Shown piece after piece: positions 55,011 through 64,000 of a DNA stretch of 64,000 bases. Source of the stretch: an aff. Roholtiella sp. LEGE 12411 (lineage in GTDB: Bacteria > Cyanobacteriota > Cyanobacteriia > Cyanobacteriales > Nostocaceae); assembly GCF_015206995.1 (NCBI RefSeq), contig NZ_JADEXR010000003.1, forward strand, positions 43,404 to 107,403, read 5' to 3'. The stretch's first letter is position 1, and each line of letters begins with the position of its first letter. A program made the translations under genes and the position numbers. The notes below the pieces were generated by a model. The model made no database searches. It saw only the letters and a program-made list of their open reading frames with translations, and was not told the origin of the DNA.

Positions 55011-56576
55011 CAGAATTCCTATTCCTAAGCCAATGAATGGCGCACCCAGTACTAAACCGGAGTTGGGTGAACTTGACCACAGAATCACACCCATTACCAA
55101 ACCAACGAAGAAACCAATGGTTTCCGCACCGTAGAGTACAACATCTAAAAAGAAGTTACCGTAAAGTCTACTCTTACTTAGGCTTTTGCCTTCGCCAATG
55201 ACTCGCCCCATATCGAACTCAGTCGGTAAACCTAGCTGTTCGGCATAGATGCTGAGGGCGCGGACTCGTTTGCCAGTCAAGGGATGAGTGGAATTTAACT
55301 CCATCCACCAGCCCCACGGGTTAAACATATCCCACAAAAAGACGCGACCAATTTTTTGCGGATCGGATGCAATGCGGTAGGCGGTTCCTGTAGAAGCAGC
55401 GGCTTTCGGGTCATAGATACCCAAGGCGCGAGTACCTTCAATCAAGCGGCTAGGTTCTGGCGTTGGCGCAGCCTCTCCAAAGGAGAATCGCGAACCTTCT
55501 TCTAAAATTCCATAAGCAATCTTCACCAAAGCGCGGGATAATCCATTAGGGTTCCCTGTACTTTCTGCTGCAAAGTGGTCAGCAAAGTACTCCCTGGTGC
55601 GGGAGAGATACAACAGTAGGTAAGTACCGAGTATATAAAATACATAAGCAACTAAAGCAGCTGTTTGCATAGCATCTTTGATTTTGCTATCGCCACCACG
55701 TCCAAATCTTCTAGCTGTGCTGTAAATTAGGTAACAAATTTGTACTAAGGTAGAAGCTACTGTCATCACTGCAAAATCCCAGTGAACGATGTGCCCTAGT
55801 TCGTGAGCGTAGACTGTAGCAATTTCATCATCATCAAGGTAAGTGAAAAGTCCTTGACTGACTACTAAGCGGGCGCTGTTAGGCAATGAACCATAAGTAA
55901 AAGCCGTGGGATTTTGGTCGTTAATGATTCCCAGTCGGGGGGTTTTAAAATTTTTTTGCTGACAGACTTGACGAATGACTTTAGCTGTCTCTGGACTGAG
56001 GCTTTCAATTTCTGCCAACTCTACCCAGCGAGTTTGGTACAGCCAGCTTTGAGTTAAGTCCATCAGGAAGGGAGACAGGAAAAAAGCGGCGATATTAAAA
56101 ATGAAGGTAATACCAATTGCGATCGCTAGCCCTTGGAGTGGATCGTTACTACCCAAAATAAATACTAAGCTCAAACCTAAAACCAAGACCATGCCAAACA
56201 GCAAGGTCATGGTGACACCAGAAGCTAATACCAGACTTCCACCCACACCCCCCATTGCTAATTTCACACCAACAGTAGCAGCACGGCTGGCTTTTTGAGT
56301 GGTGCTATGGGTTTCTGGCGGTTGGGAAAAGGATTGACGGGCTTGTTCTGCCCAAGCGCGAACCTGTAGATTTTCGCTGAACATTAACCTTTGACACAGA
56401 AGCTTGGCTTTTTCGATTTCGCCTGTACCTTGATAGGCTTTCATCAACCACATCTGTGCTGAAAGATAATCTGAGGAATTGTAATCAACAGCATTCCCGC
56501 AAAACTCTTCTAGTAATTGAACTGCTTCCTGATAACGTTTTTGTTGAAAAGCATCTAATCCAGATTGTAATGACAT
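54927..56576 (-). CDS. TPR-M48 family metalloprotease, truncated by insertion
   Basis: This membrane zinc protease has 549 residues. Two TPR-like helices (about 1-75) precede two membrane segments (about 95-180). The M48 domain carries HELGH (His258, Glu259, His262) and the third ligand Glu in TREYFADHFAAEST. The family is HtpX-like and acts in membrane protein quality control. The protease core is complete. The last ~25 residues (SELPRRKTNG and after) come from the inserted remnant instead of the native C-terminal region, now at 54197-54637. FGEAAPTPEPS may be another in-frame repeat. Confidence 0.88.
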   Translation of the reverse strand: MSLQSGLDAFQQKRYQEAVQLLEEFCGNAVDYNSSDYLSAQMWLMKAYQGTGEIEKAKLLCQRLMFSENLQVRAWAEQARQSFSQPPETHSTTQKASRAATVGVKLAMGGVGGSLVLASGVTMTLLFGMVLVLGLSLVFILGSNDPLQGLAIAIGITFIFNIAAFFLSPFLMDLTQSWLYQTRWVELAEIESLSPETAKVIRQVCQQKNFKTPRLGIINDQNPTAFTYGSLPNSARLVVSQGLFTYLDDDEIATVYAHELGHIVHWDFAVMTVASTLVQICYLIYSTARRFGRGGDSKIKDAMQTAALVAYVFYILGTYLLLYLSRTREYFADHFAAESTGNPNGLSRALVKIAYGILEEGSRFSFGEAAPTPEPSRLIEGTRALGIYDPKAAASTGTAYRIASDPQKIGRVFLWDMFNPWGWWMELNSTHPLTGKRVRALSIYAEQLGLPTEFDMGRVIGEGKSLSKSRLYGNFFLDVVLYGAETIGFFVGLVMGVILWSSSPNSGLVLGAPFIGLGIGILSELPRRKTNGASQFIGNSLKNPVVFLV

Positions 56577-56933
56577 AAAATCTCCCTAGCAAAGGAGTGG
56601 TCTTTTATCCATGAATACTCAATAGATCCAGCATTCGTCATCGCAATTTCGGAAATGACCGAAGTATAAATTATTTTTATAAGTAAAAGACTAGAAATAT
56701 GCGGTTATTTGCTTCTCTCTAGTCTGTTGGACGCCGAAAGCTATTTTTTGATAGTACGTTAAAATACTTAACCAAGATGTAATATAAGTACAAGTGCGTC
56801 AGTATAACCTTTAAGTAACCAGTAGGGTGTGGTAAGGGGAAATGACAAATGACCAATGACAAATGACTAGCTAAGGTTGATAGGATGGGGAAAAAGCAAA
56901 AATTATTGCTATATTTAAAAGTCTTTTTGTGCC
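56577..56933. other. Divergent promoter region with heptamer remnants
   Basis: The gap holds the start regions of the M48 gene and proA. Heptamer-like copies ATGACAA/ATGACCA/ATGACAA/ATGACTA lie at 56842-56869. No gene is seen. Confidence 0.5.
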
Positions 56934-58241
56934 ATGACTATTCTCGACATTGCTTCTCCCCTAATTGGAATCGCCCAACGAACCCGCCAAGCTGCAAGTA
57001 AGCTAGCACTTCTCTCCGCTGAGGCTAAAAATCAAGCTATTGAAGCGATCGCCCAAGCTTTAGAATCAGCCAGAGATGAAATATGCACAGCAAATATTGC
57101 TGATTGTGAAGCCGCTGCTGCTGACGGAATTCCCAAACCACTTTACAAGCGGTTGCAGTTGGATGAACATAAGTTAAGAGATGCGATCGCTGGGGTACGA
57201 GATGTAGGTAAACTAGCTGATCCAGTGGGGAAAGTGCAAATTCACCGTGAACTCGATACTGGCTTAGTTCTCAAGCGGATTACTTGTCCTTTGGGTGTTT
57301 TGGGGATTATTTTTGAAGCACGTCCAGAAGCAGCAATTCAAATTGTTTCTCTGGCTATTAAATCGGGTAATGGTGTGATTCTTAAAGGTGGAAAGGAAGC
57401 TGTCCGCTCTTGTGAAGCAATAGTCAAGGCTATAAAGCAAGGATTATCTCAAACTGCTGTTAACTCTGATGCAGTGCAGTTGCTGACAACTAGAGAGGAA
57501 ACTCTAGAACTTTTGAAGTTAGATAAATATGTGGATTTAATTATTCCTAGAGGTTCTAACTCTTTTGTGCGGTTTGTACAAGAAAATACGCGCATTCCGG
57601 TATTAGGACATGCAGATGGCATTTGTCATCTTTATATCGACAAAGCTGCTGATATTAATAAAGCAATTTCCATTACTGTTGATGCCAAAGCACAGTACCC
57701 TGCTGTTTGTAATGCAATTGAAACTTTGCTAGTTCATCAGTCGATTGCCGCAGAATTTTTACCAAAAGTGGCTGAATCTTTAGAAGAATGTCACGTAGAA
57801 TTAAGAGGTGATCAACGCACTTTGGCAATTTTACCTCATATTAAAACTGCAACAAAAACAGACTGGGAAACAGAATATAGCGATTTTATTTTGTCGATTA
57901 AAATAGTGGATGCTATAGAAGATGCGATCGCTCATATTAACCAATATGGTTCTCGCCATACGGATGCGATTATCACTGAAGATTTAACCACTGCCAAAAC
58001 CTTCATCGGATTGGTAAATTCAGCCAATATATTCCACAATTGTTCCACCCGCTTTGCTGATGGTTTCCGCTACGGTTTCGGTGCAGAAGTAGGGATTAGT
58101 ACCCAACAAATGCCACCCCGTGGCCCCGTTGGTTTAGAAGGATTGGTGACATACAAGTATCAAATGACTGGCGATGGTCATATTGTAGCGACTTACACCG
58201 GAGCGAATGCTAAGTCCTTTACTCATCAGGATTTAGTTTAA
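56934..58241 (+). CDS. proA: Glutamate-5-semialdehyde dehydrogenase
   Basis: ProA reduces gamma-glutamyl phosphate to the semialdehyde in proline synthesis. The 435-residue product has [37 protein letters not shown], the catalytic Cys in [13 protein letters not shown], and [10 protein letters not shown]. The C-terminal [22 protein letters not shown] is also present. Motifs and length are normal. proB is not adjacent. HIP1 octamers lie inside (for example near 57046). cobO follows 75 bases downstream on the same strand. Confidence 0.96.
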   Translation: MTILDIASPLIGIAQRTRQAASKLALLSAEAKNQAIEAIAQALESARDEICTANIADCEAAAADGIPKPLYKRLQLDEHKLRDAIAGVRDVGKLADPVGKVQIHRELDTGLVLKRITCPLGVLGIIFEARPEAAIQIVSLAIKSGNGVILKGGKEAVRSCEAIVKAIKQGLSQTAVNSDAVQLLTTREETLELLKLDKYVDLIIPRGSNSFVRFVQENTRIPVLGHADGICHLYIDKAADINKAISITVDAKAQYPAVCNAIETLLVHQSIAAEFLPKVAESLEECHVELRGDQRTLAILPHIKTATKTDWETEYSDFILSIKIVDAIEDAIAHINQYGSRHTDAIITEDLTTAKTFIGLVNSANIFHNCSTRFADGFRYGFGAEVGISTQQMPPRGPVGLEGLVTYKYQMTGDGHIVATYTGANAKSFTHQDLV

Positions 58242-58316
58242 GTACTTTTGGAAACCTAAATAATTTATTGCTCATGTAATCTCGAAAGTTATAACAGTTA
58301 TTTGCAGACAAGGTTG

Positions 58317-59003
58317 ATGACAAACGACACACCAAAAGAATTGATTCCCGACCAAGAGATTGAGCGTTTGATTGACGAGGTAATGTCCTCATCAATAAAT
58401 GAGCTAACTGATGAACAGTACCGCAAAAAGATGCAGCGGCGTAAAGAAGTACAGGATCGGCGCATAGCACAAGCTGTACCCGAAAAAGGGTTAATTATTG
58501 TAAATACTGGGAATGGTAAGGGTAAAACTACTGCGGCTTTGGGGATGGTGTTACGATCGCTTGGTCATGGGTACAAAGTAGCGATCATCCAATTCATCAA
58601 AGGAAGCTGGGAACCTTCAGAAAAGAGGGTTTTCAGTTATTGGGAAGACCAGCTAGAATTTCATGCCATGGGTGAAGGCTTCACCTGGGAAACTCAAGAC
58701 CGCGATCGCGACCTCGACAAAGCTAGCGCTGCTTGGCAGAAATCATTAGAATATATCCGCAACCCAGATTTTCATTTAGTACTATTAGATGAAATCAATA
58801 TCGCCCTCAAAATGGCTTATTTACAAGTTGAGGAAGTTTTGGCAGGGTTAGCGGAAAAACCAGCTGATAAGCACGTTATTTTGACAGGTAGAGGCGCACC
58901 AGCTGCTTTAATTGAGCAAGCTGATCTAGTAACCGAGATGACTCTAATTAAGCATCCTTTCCGCGATCAAGGTGTTAAAGCACAACCAGGAATTGAGTAT
59001 TGA
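58317..59003 (+). CDS. cobO: Cob(I)yrinic acid a,c-diamide adenosyltransferase
   Basis: The enzyme transfers the adenosyl group from ATP to the cobalt of corrinoids (CobO/BtuR family). The product of about 228 residues contains the P-loop NTGNGKGKTTAALG, IQFIKG, the acceptor-side FHAMGEGFTWETQD, VLLDEINIAL and HVILTGRGAP. The ATG at 58317 (MTNDTPKEL) is preferred over the TTG 15 bases upstream. It ends shortly before a palindrome of heptamer repeats. Confidence 0.93.
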   Translation: MTNDTPKELIPDQEIERLIDEVMSSSINELTDEQYRKKMQRRKEVQDRRIAQAVPEKGLIIVNTGNGKGKTTAALGMVLRSLGHGYKVAIIQFIKGSWEPSEKRVFSYWEDQLEFHAMGEGFTWETQDRDRDLDKASAAWQKSLEYIRNPDFHLVLLDEINIALKMAYLQVEEVLAGLAEKPADKHVILTGRGAPAALIEQADLVTEMTLIKHPFRDQGVKAQPGIEY

Positions 59004-59027
59004 TTGATCTCACAGAAGCCGTCCTTT

Positions 59028-59070
59028 GTCATTAGTCATTTGTCTGTTATAAATACAAATGACTAATGAC
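59028..59070. repeat. Palindrome made of heptamer repeats between convergent genes
   Basis: GTCATTAGTCATTTGT (59028-59043) is exactly matched by ACAAATGACTAATGAC (59055-59070), with an 11-base loop. The arms are copies of the GACTAAT/ATGACAA heptamers. It sits between the ends of cobO and the minus-strand gene, where it could act as a bidirectional terminator. Confidence 0.75.
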
Positions 59071-59085
59071 TAATGACGATATCCA

Positions 59086-60006
59086 TTATTTAGCGAACTT
59101 ACCGTAGGAACCTGTTGAAGATTGATTACACATCTGCAATATGCGGCGATCGCTAGCACTGATCCGATTTAATTGATGATAGTCTTGCAATGCTACTGAG
59201 TAAGCATAGGTTGTTGACTCATCCTCAGTGACTCTAGGTAGTCTATTAGTTGCAGCTACCCGACTCGAACTGGCTTCATCTGGTGAACCATTCACCGTCA
59301 TCGCCAACTCTCCAGAGCGATCAAGTGTACCCTGGAAACAACTAAACTCCGATTGTGGCATATATAATGCACCCCTGACTCTGCCCTGCTGCTTCTGAAA
59401 TATGATGTATCCTTGTCCAAGCTGGTTTGGTTTTGGGGATTGGCCATAGAGATAAATCCCATTTCCTACGGGAAAATTTGTTCTCGGTAGAATTCCTGCT
59501 TCGTTTACAGATACCTGACGGCCCAGTGCTATGGTTGTAGGTACTGTTTTTCTTGTTGATAAGTTTGCAGAAGTAACATATTTAGACCGCTGTTGAGAGC
59601 GTATGGATACTTTGCTACGAACGGGAGTTGATTTTGCAAGTTTTCTCTGCTCAAACTTTTCTGAACTCTTCCTAACTCTAGAAGCTGTCTTTTGTTGACT
59701 TCTTTGCTCTCGAACTTCTCTTAGCCGCGATAACAAAGGGATTTCAGAACTTTTTTGAATTCGAGCAGATGAAATTTGAAAATCTGTAACTAATAACGTA
59801 GATGCTTTTTCTATTTGGCTACTCAGCACTGGTTGAGTCTGCTTAGCCACGAAACCAAGGGTGAGAAGTAAGCCCGCAAGGGGAATTCCCAACTTAAGAG
59901 AGGGTAAGAACTGACGAATGTTGTTAAGCACCCTACTTCTCCTGTTAAAAAAATAACTAAGTTCTGTAGAACTTATTTGAACCGTAACTAAGTCTTGACT
60001 GTTCAA
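59086..60006 (-). CDS. Cyanobacterial membrane-anchored protein of unknown function
   Basis: The 306-residue protein has one membrane helix near residues 38-56. A strongly basic, Ser/Arg/Lys-rich linker (about 90-150) follows. The conserved-looking C-terminal domain (about 165-300) contains GNGIYLYGQSPKPNQLGQGY, RGALYMPQSEFSCF and YSVALQDYHQLNRISASDR. This layout is seen in several cyanobacterial proteins without known role. It may face the periplasm or lumen. The gap upstream to the next gene's start holds nothing striking. Confidence 0.7.
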   Translation of the reverse strand: MNSQDLVTVQISSTELSYFFNRRSRVLNNIRQFLPSLKLGIPLAGLLLTLGFVAKQTQPVLSSQIEKASTLLVTDFQISSARIQKSSEIPLLSRLREVREQRSQQKTASRVRKSSEKFEQRKLAKSTPVRSKVSIRSQQRSKYVTSANLSTRKTVPTTIALGRQVSVNEAGILPRTNFPVGNGIYLYGQSPKPNQLGQGYIIFQKQQGRVRGALYMPQSEFSCFQGTLDRSGELAMTVNGSPDEASSSRVAATNRLPRVTEDESTTYAYSVALQDYHQLNRISASDRRILQMCNQSSTGSYGKFAK

Positions 60007-60424
60007 GGCTCCGTCGATGGTTTGATTTCTATTGTCTGAAAAACAAAACCGTCAAAGAATTAAGTTTTTCTAGAATTTAGGTCTGTAATCTTAATCTACC
60101 ATTGGTTAGATTTTTCAAGCTTCATCCAATAGTTTCACCCGATTGGGTGAGTTTAATCACAAATTAAACACTTCAATGAATATCTTAATATTTATGTTTT
60201 AGATTTTTAAGTAAAAAAAACTATATTCCAGATAACTGATAGCGATCGCTCTGAACTTATATTTTCAGAGCTTGTAGGGTAGGCATTACAATGCCCCCAG
60301 TGGCCTGTTGATATAAAATATGCTGTAAAAAAACGCCCCCTGAATTCAGGAGGCGTGTTAAAGAAAAGCTTCCAACAAGGGCGGAACTAAAGCTAATCAT
60401 TAGAACTGTTGGAAGCGATCGCTT
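60007..60424. other. Intergenic region downstream of the sigma factor
   Basis: A hairpin TCACCC-GATT-GGGTGA lies at 60135-60150, a GCGATCGC octamer at 60242 and the sigma-factor terminator at 60327-60356. No gene is visible. Confidence 0.5.
60327..60356 (-). terminator. Rho-independent terminator of the sigma factor gene
   Basis: On the minus strand the stem ACGCCTCCTGAATTCAGGGGGCGT is followed by seven T, 69 bases beyond the sigma-factor stop. Confidence 0.85.
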
Positions 60425-61408
60425 TTAGCTAGCAACGTATTCTTTGACATTAGCGCGACGGCGACGCAGATGAGCAAGAGCCTGATGCTCTAATTGGCGG
60501 ACGCGCTCACGGCTGAGATTTAACCGCTCGCCTACTTTTGCTAAAGACAATTCGTTACCATCCTCTAAACCAAAACGCAGAGCTAAAACTTCCCGCTGTT
60601 GGGGGGTTAATTCTGCTAAAAGGTTGTTCAAATCTTGGCGTAAAAATTCCTGGTTGGTGTAATGTTCTGGTGATGGGCCGTCATCTTCCAGCATTTCTTG
60701 CAACTCAGTATCTTGGTTATCGCCAACTTTAATATCCAAAGAAACTGGCTGACGCGCCATATTTAGGTATTCGCGGATTTGGGCGGGTTCCAACTCCAGT
60801 TCTTTGGCAATTTCCGCCGGAGTGGGCGATCGCCCCAAAGTTTGAGCCAGTTCTCGCTGCACTTTTTTGATTTTATTCAGTTTTTCGGTAATGTGAATCG
60901 GTAAGCGGATAGTCCTACCTTGTTGGGCGATCGCGCGGGTAATGGCTTGGCGAATCCACCAGTAAGCATAAGTCGAGAACTTATAACCCCTTGTCGGATC
61001 AAATTTCTCTACGCCCCGCTCTAATCCTAGAGTTCCTTCCTGGATCAAATCCAGAAATTCCATGTTCCGCTTTTGGTACTTCTTAGCAATAGCAACGACT
61101 AAGCGCAAATTCGCTTCGATCATTTTTTGCTTGGCTCGTTTCCCTTGCGCCACCGTTTGTTTGACATCAGTTTCAGTTTGGTGAACGTTGTCAGCCCACT
61201 CTGACATACTTGGTTCACGGTTCAGTTTCTTCGCCAAAGCCTCCTTGGCGTCGATTAACGTCATCATTTGTTGCACCTGCTTCCCGTATACAATCTCTTG
61301 TTCACGGTTCAGCAGTGGTACACGACCAATTTCCCGCAGATAGGTTCTCACCATATCAGCGGTGAATTTGGTGTTTAGGTTTTCGGTTTGGGTGTTAACA
61401 GTAGACAT
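60425..61408 (-). CDS. Group 2 RNA polymerase sigma factor (RpoD/SigA family)
   Basis: The 327-residue sigma-70 protein has regions in order. Region 1.2 is VRTYLREIGRVPLLNREQE. Region 2 includes NLRLVVAIAKKYQ, FLDLIQEGTLGLERGVEKFD and YKFSTYAYWWIRQAITRAI. Region 3 shows EKLNKIKKVQRELAQTLGR. Region 4 ends in the helix-turn-helix LSLAKVGERLNLSRERVRQLE. It lacks the long region 1.1 of primary sigma, so it is a non-essential group 2 factor. Such factors respond to light, carbon, nitrogen or stress in Nostocales (SigB-E); which one was not decided. Promoter signals upstream were not identified. Confidence 0.93.
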   Translation of the reverse strand: MSTVNTQTENLNTKFTADMVRTYLREIGRVPLLNREQEIVYGKQVQQMMTLIDAKEALAKKLNREPSMSEWADNVHQTETDVKQTVAQGKRAKQKMIEANLRLVVAIAKKYQKRNMEFLDLIQEGTLGLERGVEKFDPTRGYKFSTYAYWWIRQAITRAIAQQGRTIRLPIHITEKLNKIKKVQRELAQTLGRSPTPAEIAKELELEPAQIREYLNMARQPVSLDIKVGDNQDTELQEMLEDDGPSPEHYTNQEFLRQDLNNLLAELTPQQREVLALRFGLEDGNELSLAKVGERLNLSRERVRQLEHQALAHLRRRRANVKEYVAS

Positions 61409-61905
61409 TGGTACGTAGTCCTCTACTCCGTAAACACAATAAAGAGTTTATTACTAAGGTTTTCTTGCTAGATGGTTTGGGAAAGGTAGTATTTGTATCA
61501 CGGAACATAGGGCGCTACCAAAAGCAATCAGTTAATACAGCCGTTGTCGAGACGGTACGCCCCTGCGATAGGTTCCCCTACCTTTCCTAAATTTTTTAAT
61601 TTATTAGAAGCACGCTGGGTTGTTTTTGAGAATTCTTCATTTGGACAGTCACTGGCAGCAACTGGTAAATACGAAGTCAGTATGAGTTCTACTTAACTTT
61701 ATATTACGATAAATCAGGGGAATAGTAAAGTAGCTTAAATAAAGCTTTTAATTATAATCCGAAATTGCCCGGTTGCAAAAAATTAAATTTCCTTTAGTAC
61801 GCTTGTATATCTATAGTGACGCCAATAACCCCTCTTCTGTTGCCAGTAATTAGCCGGATAACCGAACTTTATTGGCTGTGCTAATGGGGGATGTTACGAA
61901 TTTGT

Positions 61906-61982
61906 CATTGGGCATTGGGCATTGGGCATTGGGGATTGGGCATTGGGCATTGGGCATTGGGCATTGGGCATTGGGGATTGGT
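61906..61982. repeat. STRR heptamer array (CATTGGG)
   Basis: Eleven consecutive 7-base units are present. Nine are CATTGGG; the fifth and the eleventh begin with G instead of C, and the eleventh ends in T. Confidence 0.92.
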
Positions 61983-62127
61983 TCTGACGTAGATGTGTCA
62001 GCTGCTTCCCTACAGCCTAGAACAAAAGACAAAGCGCAAAGTCACAAGCCTTGGCTTCCTTGGATCAGACAGCAGTTCCTTTAAGCGGCGGAACCTCACT
62101 ACAAACTGCCTCAACTTTGTAACAGAG

Positions 62128-62204
62128 GACTAATGACTAATGACTAATGACTAATGACTAATGACTAATGACTAATGACTAATGACTAATGACTAATGAC
62201 TAAT
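62128..62204. repeat. STRR heptamer array (GACTAAT)
   Basis: Eleven perfect tandem copies of GACTAAT (77 bases) end 6 bases before the stop codon of the HerA-like gene. Confidence 0.95.
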
Positions 62205-62210
62205 GACTCT

Positions 62211-63950
62211 TTAAAAACCAAGATCAGCTTTGGCTAGTTCAGCAGCGGCAAATACTTCTGTATCAGTCTTTTCTTCCCAGGCTATGTCACCAATTTCGGC
62301 GTAGAAAGTTGCATCGTAAGGACGCGTACGTACTACTACTGGCATGGGAACAGCGTGACCTAAAATTAAGGCTTGTTGCTTAGAGTCTAATTTTGCTAAC
62401 ACCGATCGCAGAGCGCCACCACCAGAGACGCCTGTAAAAATCGCTTCAATATCTTTTTCATCATTCAGCAAAGCGGTGATGCGAGTCCCAATCTGGGACA
62501 TAACCTCATTATCTATCCCTGATGGGCGTTGATCAACTACCAGCAGTGTTACGAAATATTTCCGCAGTTCCCTGGCGATAGTACCAAAGATGGTACTTTG
62601 TACTATTGCTGGGTCAAGGAAACGGTGCGCCTCCTCAATAGTAATCATTAGTGGTGTTGGGCGATCGCAGGGATTTTTGCTTTGTAAGAACTTATCTGCT
62701 TTCTTGACGTAATGCTCATGAATTCGCCTGGTGATCATATTAGTCACCAACATATAAGAGAGCATATTCGACTGGGAACCGAATTCGATCACAACATTCT
62801 TCCCAGCTTCCAGACATTGGACAATTTTACTAATATAATTCTGGGGGCAAACTGCACGCATATACTTCAAACTATCCATACGTAATAGTTTGCGCTGCAA
62901 TGCCATGATCGAGCCTTTGTGTCCGCGCTTCTCCTCGCAGAACATCTCGATTTCTTCGTTAGTCATATTTAGCAACTGGACAATCCAAGACTTGCCAAAC
63001 TCGCTATACAGGATATTAGCGTTATCCAGGGCTGCATCTGAGAGTCCTAAATCTCGACTACATAACTTAATATCTTCAACTTCAATTTGCTCGTAGCTAA
63101 GATACAGTTCTTGAGCATCACGCACACCCCGACGCTTTGTCGATTCGGGGTCGAGGGTGTATACTTCGACTTTACCAGGAAAAAGTTGCTTTAAACCTTT
63201 AACAGTATTTACGTTCTTTCCTTCTGCAACTGCTTCCCAGCCATATTCAGAATGCATATCAAAAATCAAGTTAACCGCCGCACTTTTGCGGATGACGCCA
63301 GCTAAAAGTAAGCGTGTCAAAAAGGATTTACCAGTACCAGATTTCCCAAAAACCCCGTTACTACGTTCAACAAAGCGGTTTAAATCGATGCACACTGGTA
63401 CATCCATATCCAAAGGTTTACCAATGGAAAAATTGCGCCTTTGGGGGTCATCTTCCCAGCCAAATACTCGGCGAAAATCCTCTTCACTAGCTTCGTAAAC
63501 TTGACTGAAGTGGCTAGGAATAGTTTTAACAGGGAGTAATTCCATCGTAGAACTGGTTTGGGGCACAAATGAAGCCAATCCCGTCGTCGATGGGACGAAG
63601 GGATTGGCAGATTTGCCATTTGTGGGTGAGAAAGATTCTTCAGCTTCGGGAGTAAACATCAACATCGGCGCGAGATTGATTGTACCGTAAGTACCACTCC
63701 CGGCTAAAACGTCTCGTAAAAAAGTGTCTTCCCAACTGGGGGGATTAGCAATAATTCGCGCATTAGCAGCTCCGAGTGCTACATCTGTCAGCATACAGAA
63801 AAAACGCGATCGCATCCCTTGGACAACGAGAAATTTACCCACCCGCATATCTTCGACAGAAATATCAGGGTGTAATCGTACTTCTAATCCTCCTGTGAGC
63901 GAACCTTGTGTGACCGAACCTAATGGCTGTCCCGAATTCATTTTGGCCAT
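62211..63950 (-). CDS. HerA-like ATPase (DUF87, HAS-barrel)
   Basis: The 579-residue protein has an N-terminal HAS-type barrel (about 15-60, VGKFLVVQGMRSRFFCMLTDV) and a HerA/FtsK-like ATPase core. Walker A is FGKSGTGKSFLTRLL (near 200), Walker B is MITIEEAHRF, and the VVDQRPSGID..VMSQIGTRI sensor/arginine-finger segment follows. HerA proteins translocate DNA, often with NurA nuclease. No nurA or nuclease gene lies in the window. The start ATG (63950) is preceded directly by heptamers, and a second ATG lies at 63941; no good ribosome site is visible for either. Confidence 0.88.
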   Translation of the reverse strand: MAKMNSGQPLGSVTQGSLTGGLEVRLHPDISVEDMRVGKFLVVQGMRSRFFCMLTDVALGAANARIIANPPSWEDTFLRDVLAGSGTYGTINLAPMLMFTPEAEESFSPTNGKSANPFVPSTTGLASFVPQTSSTMELLPVKTIPSHFSQVYEASEEDFRRVFGWEDDPQRRNFSIGKPLDMDVPVCIDLNRFVERSNGVFGKSGTGKSFLTRLLLAGVIRKSAAVNLIFDMHSEYGWEAVAEGKNVNTVKGLKQLFPGKVEVYTLDPESTKRRGVRDAQELYLSYEQIEVEDIKLCSRDLGLSDAALDNANILYSEFGKSWIVQLLNMTNEEIEMFCEEKRGHKGSIMALQRKLLRMDSLKYMRAVCPQNYISKIVQCLEAGKNVVIEFGSQSNMLSYMLVTNMITRRIHEHYVKKADKFLQSKNPCDRPTPLMITIEEAHRFLDPAIVQSTIFGTIARELRKYFVTLLVVDQRPSGIDNEVMSQIGTRITALLNDEKDIEAIFTGVSGGGALRSVLAKLDSKQQALILGHAVPMPVVVRTRPYDATFYAEIGDIAWEEKTDTEVFAAAELAKADLGF

Positions 63951-63973
63951 TTGTCATTTGTCATTTGTCATTA
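63949..63973. repeat. Heptamer repeat abutting the HerA-like start codon
   Basis: Three ATTTGTC units (read on the minus strand as ATGACAA units) end exactly at the start codon of the HerA-like gene. They replace the place where a ribosome binding site would be. A degenerate copy follows to 63973. Confidence 0.85.
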
Positions 63974-64000
63974 GTTATTCTCCCCCCCCATGTCCAATGC

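Larger units (their letters stand above)
61409..62210. other. Long intergenic region with two heptamer arrays
   Basis: The region upstream of the sigma factor gene (61409-61850) is AT-rich, with no gene recognised, and should hold its promoter. It is followed by the arrays at 61906-61982 and 62128-62204. The apparent open frames across the first array are products of its period. Confidence 0.6.

Noticed and set aside
61850..62084. Frames on both strands across the CATTGGG array (Pro-Asn-Ala-Gln-Cys and Gly-His-Trp repeats)
   Set aside because: They follow from the 7-base period read through three frames; no start context or flanking protein similarity.
61906..62204. CRISPR array
   Set aside because: The repeats are 7-base direct tandem units with no spacers, and no cas genes are present.

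Overview
The window looks like chromosomal DNA of a filamentous, heterocyst-type cyanobacterium (Nostocales, Nostoc/Anabaena-like). Seen directly: moderately AT-rich DNA, very frequent HIP1 octamers (GCGATCGC), heptameric tandem repeats (STRR type), and many palindromic interspersed repeats. Cyanobacterial marker genes agree: mgdA (beta-monoglucosyldiacylglycerol synthase), ldpA, ycf45, ebsA, a CAAD-domain protein, cytochrome c6, a plant-type ferredoxin and a group 2 sigma factor. No photosystem, CRISPR or secondary-metabolite cluster was seen.

Layout. 1-9.4 kb: a polysaccharide tyrosine autokinase, a MITE, an IS200/IS605 element (tnpA+tnpB) altered by small repeats, tex, then a second tnpB element with a small divergent ribbon-helix-helix-like gene. 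9.6-14 kb: ferredoxin, small membrane stress-type proteins, a coiled-coil protein, cytochrome c6 and an aldo/keto reductase. 14-20 kb: phosphotransacetylase-like protein, EbsA, MgdA, DnaX. 20-25.5 kb: a tandem pair, a short protein and a 1225-residue TPR-CHAT protein sharing its N-terminal domain, then a CAAD protein. 25.8-29.2 kb: FecR protein, small secreted protein, CHASE2 adenylate cyclase, with an IS701-like transposase scrap. 29.5-38.9 kb: gatB, argJ, DUF2243, VanZ-LamG, a MITE, FHA-GAF-cyclase, HtrA protease. 39-40.8 kb: a group II intron whose reverse transcriptase lost its catalytic core. 40.9-49.4 kb: Ycf45, LdpA, two response-regulator signalling proteins, a gene broken by a MITE, a MOSC protein. 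49.6-50.2 kb: a decayed tyrosine recombinase beside tRNA-Val. 50.3-56.6 kb: DUF2227, mazG, aldehyde dehydrogenase, a PemK/MazF-type toxin-antitoxin pair, and an M48 protease gene split by an IS200/IS605-like remnant. 56.9-64 kb: proA, cobalamin adenosyltransferase, sigma factor, and a HerA-like ATPase flanked by heptamer arrays.

Most genes are housekeeping or signalling genes in monocistronic or two- to three-gene units. The distinctive feature is repeat-driven remodelling. Small repeats sit in frame inside coding sequences (tnpB, tnpA, ldpA, the mgdA end, the M48 protease), and several mobile elements are decayed. The most system-like locus is the CHAT/TPR tandem pair at 20.3-25.5 kb. The divergent RHH-tnpB element and the chimeric antitoxin also deserve a second look.
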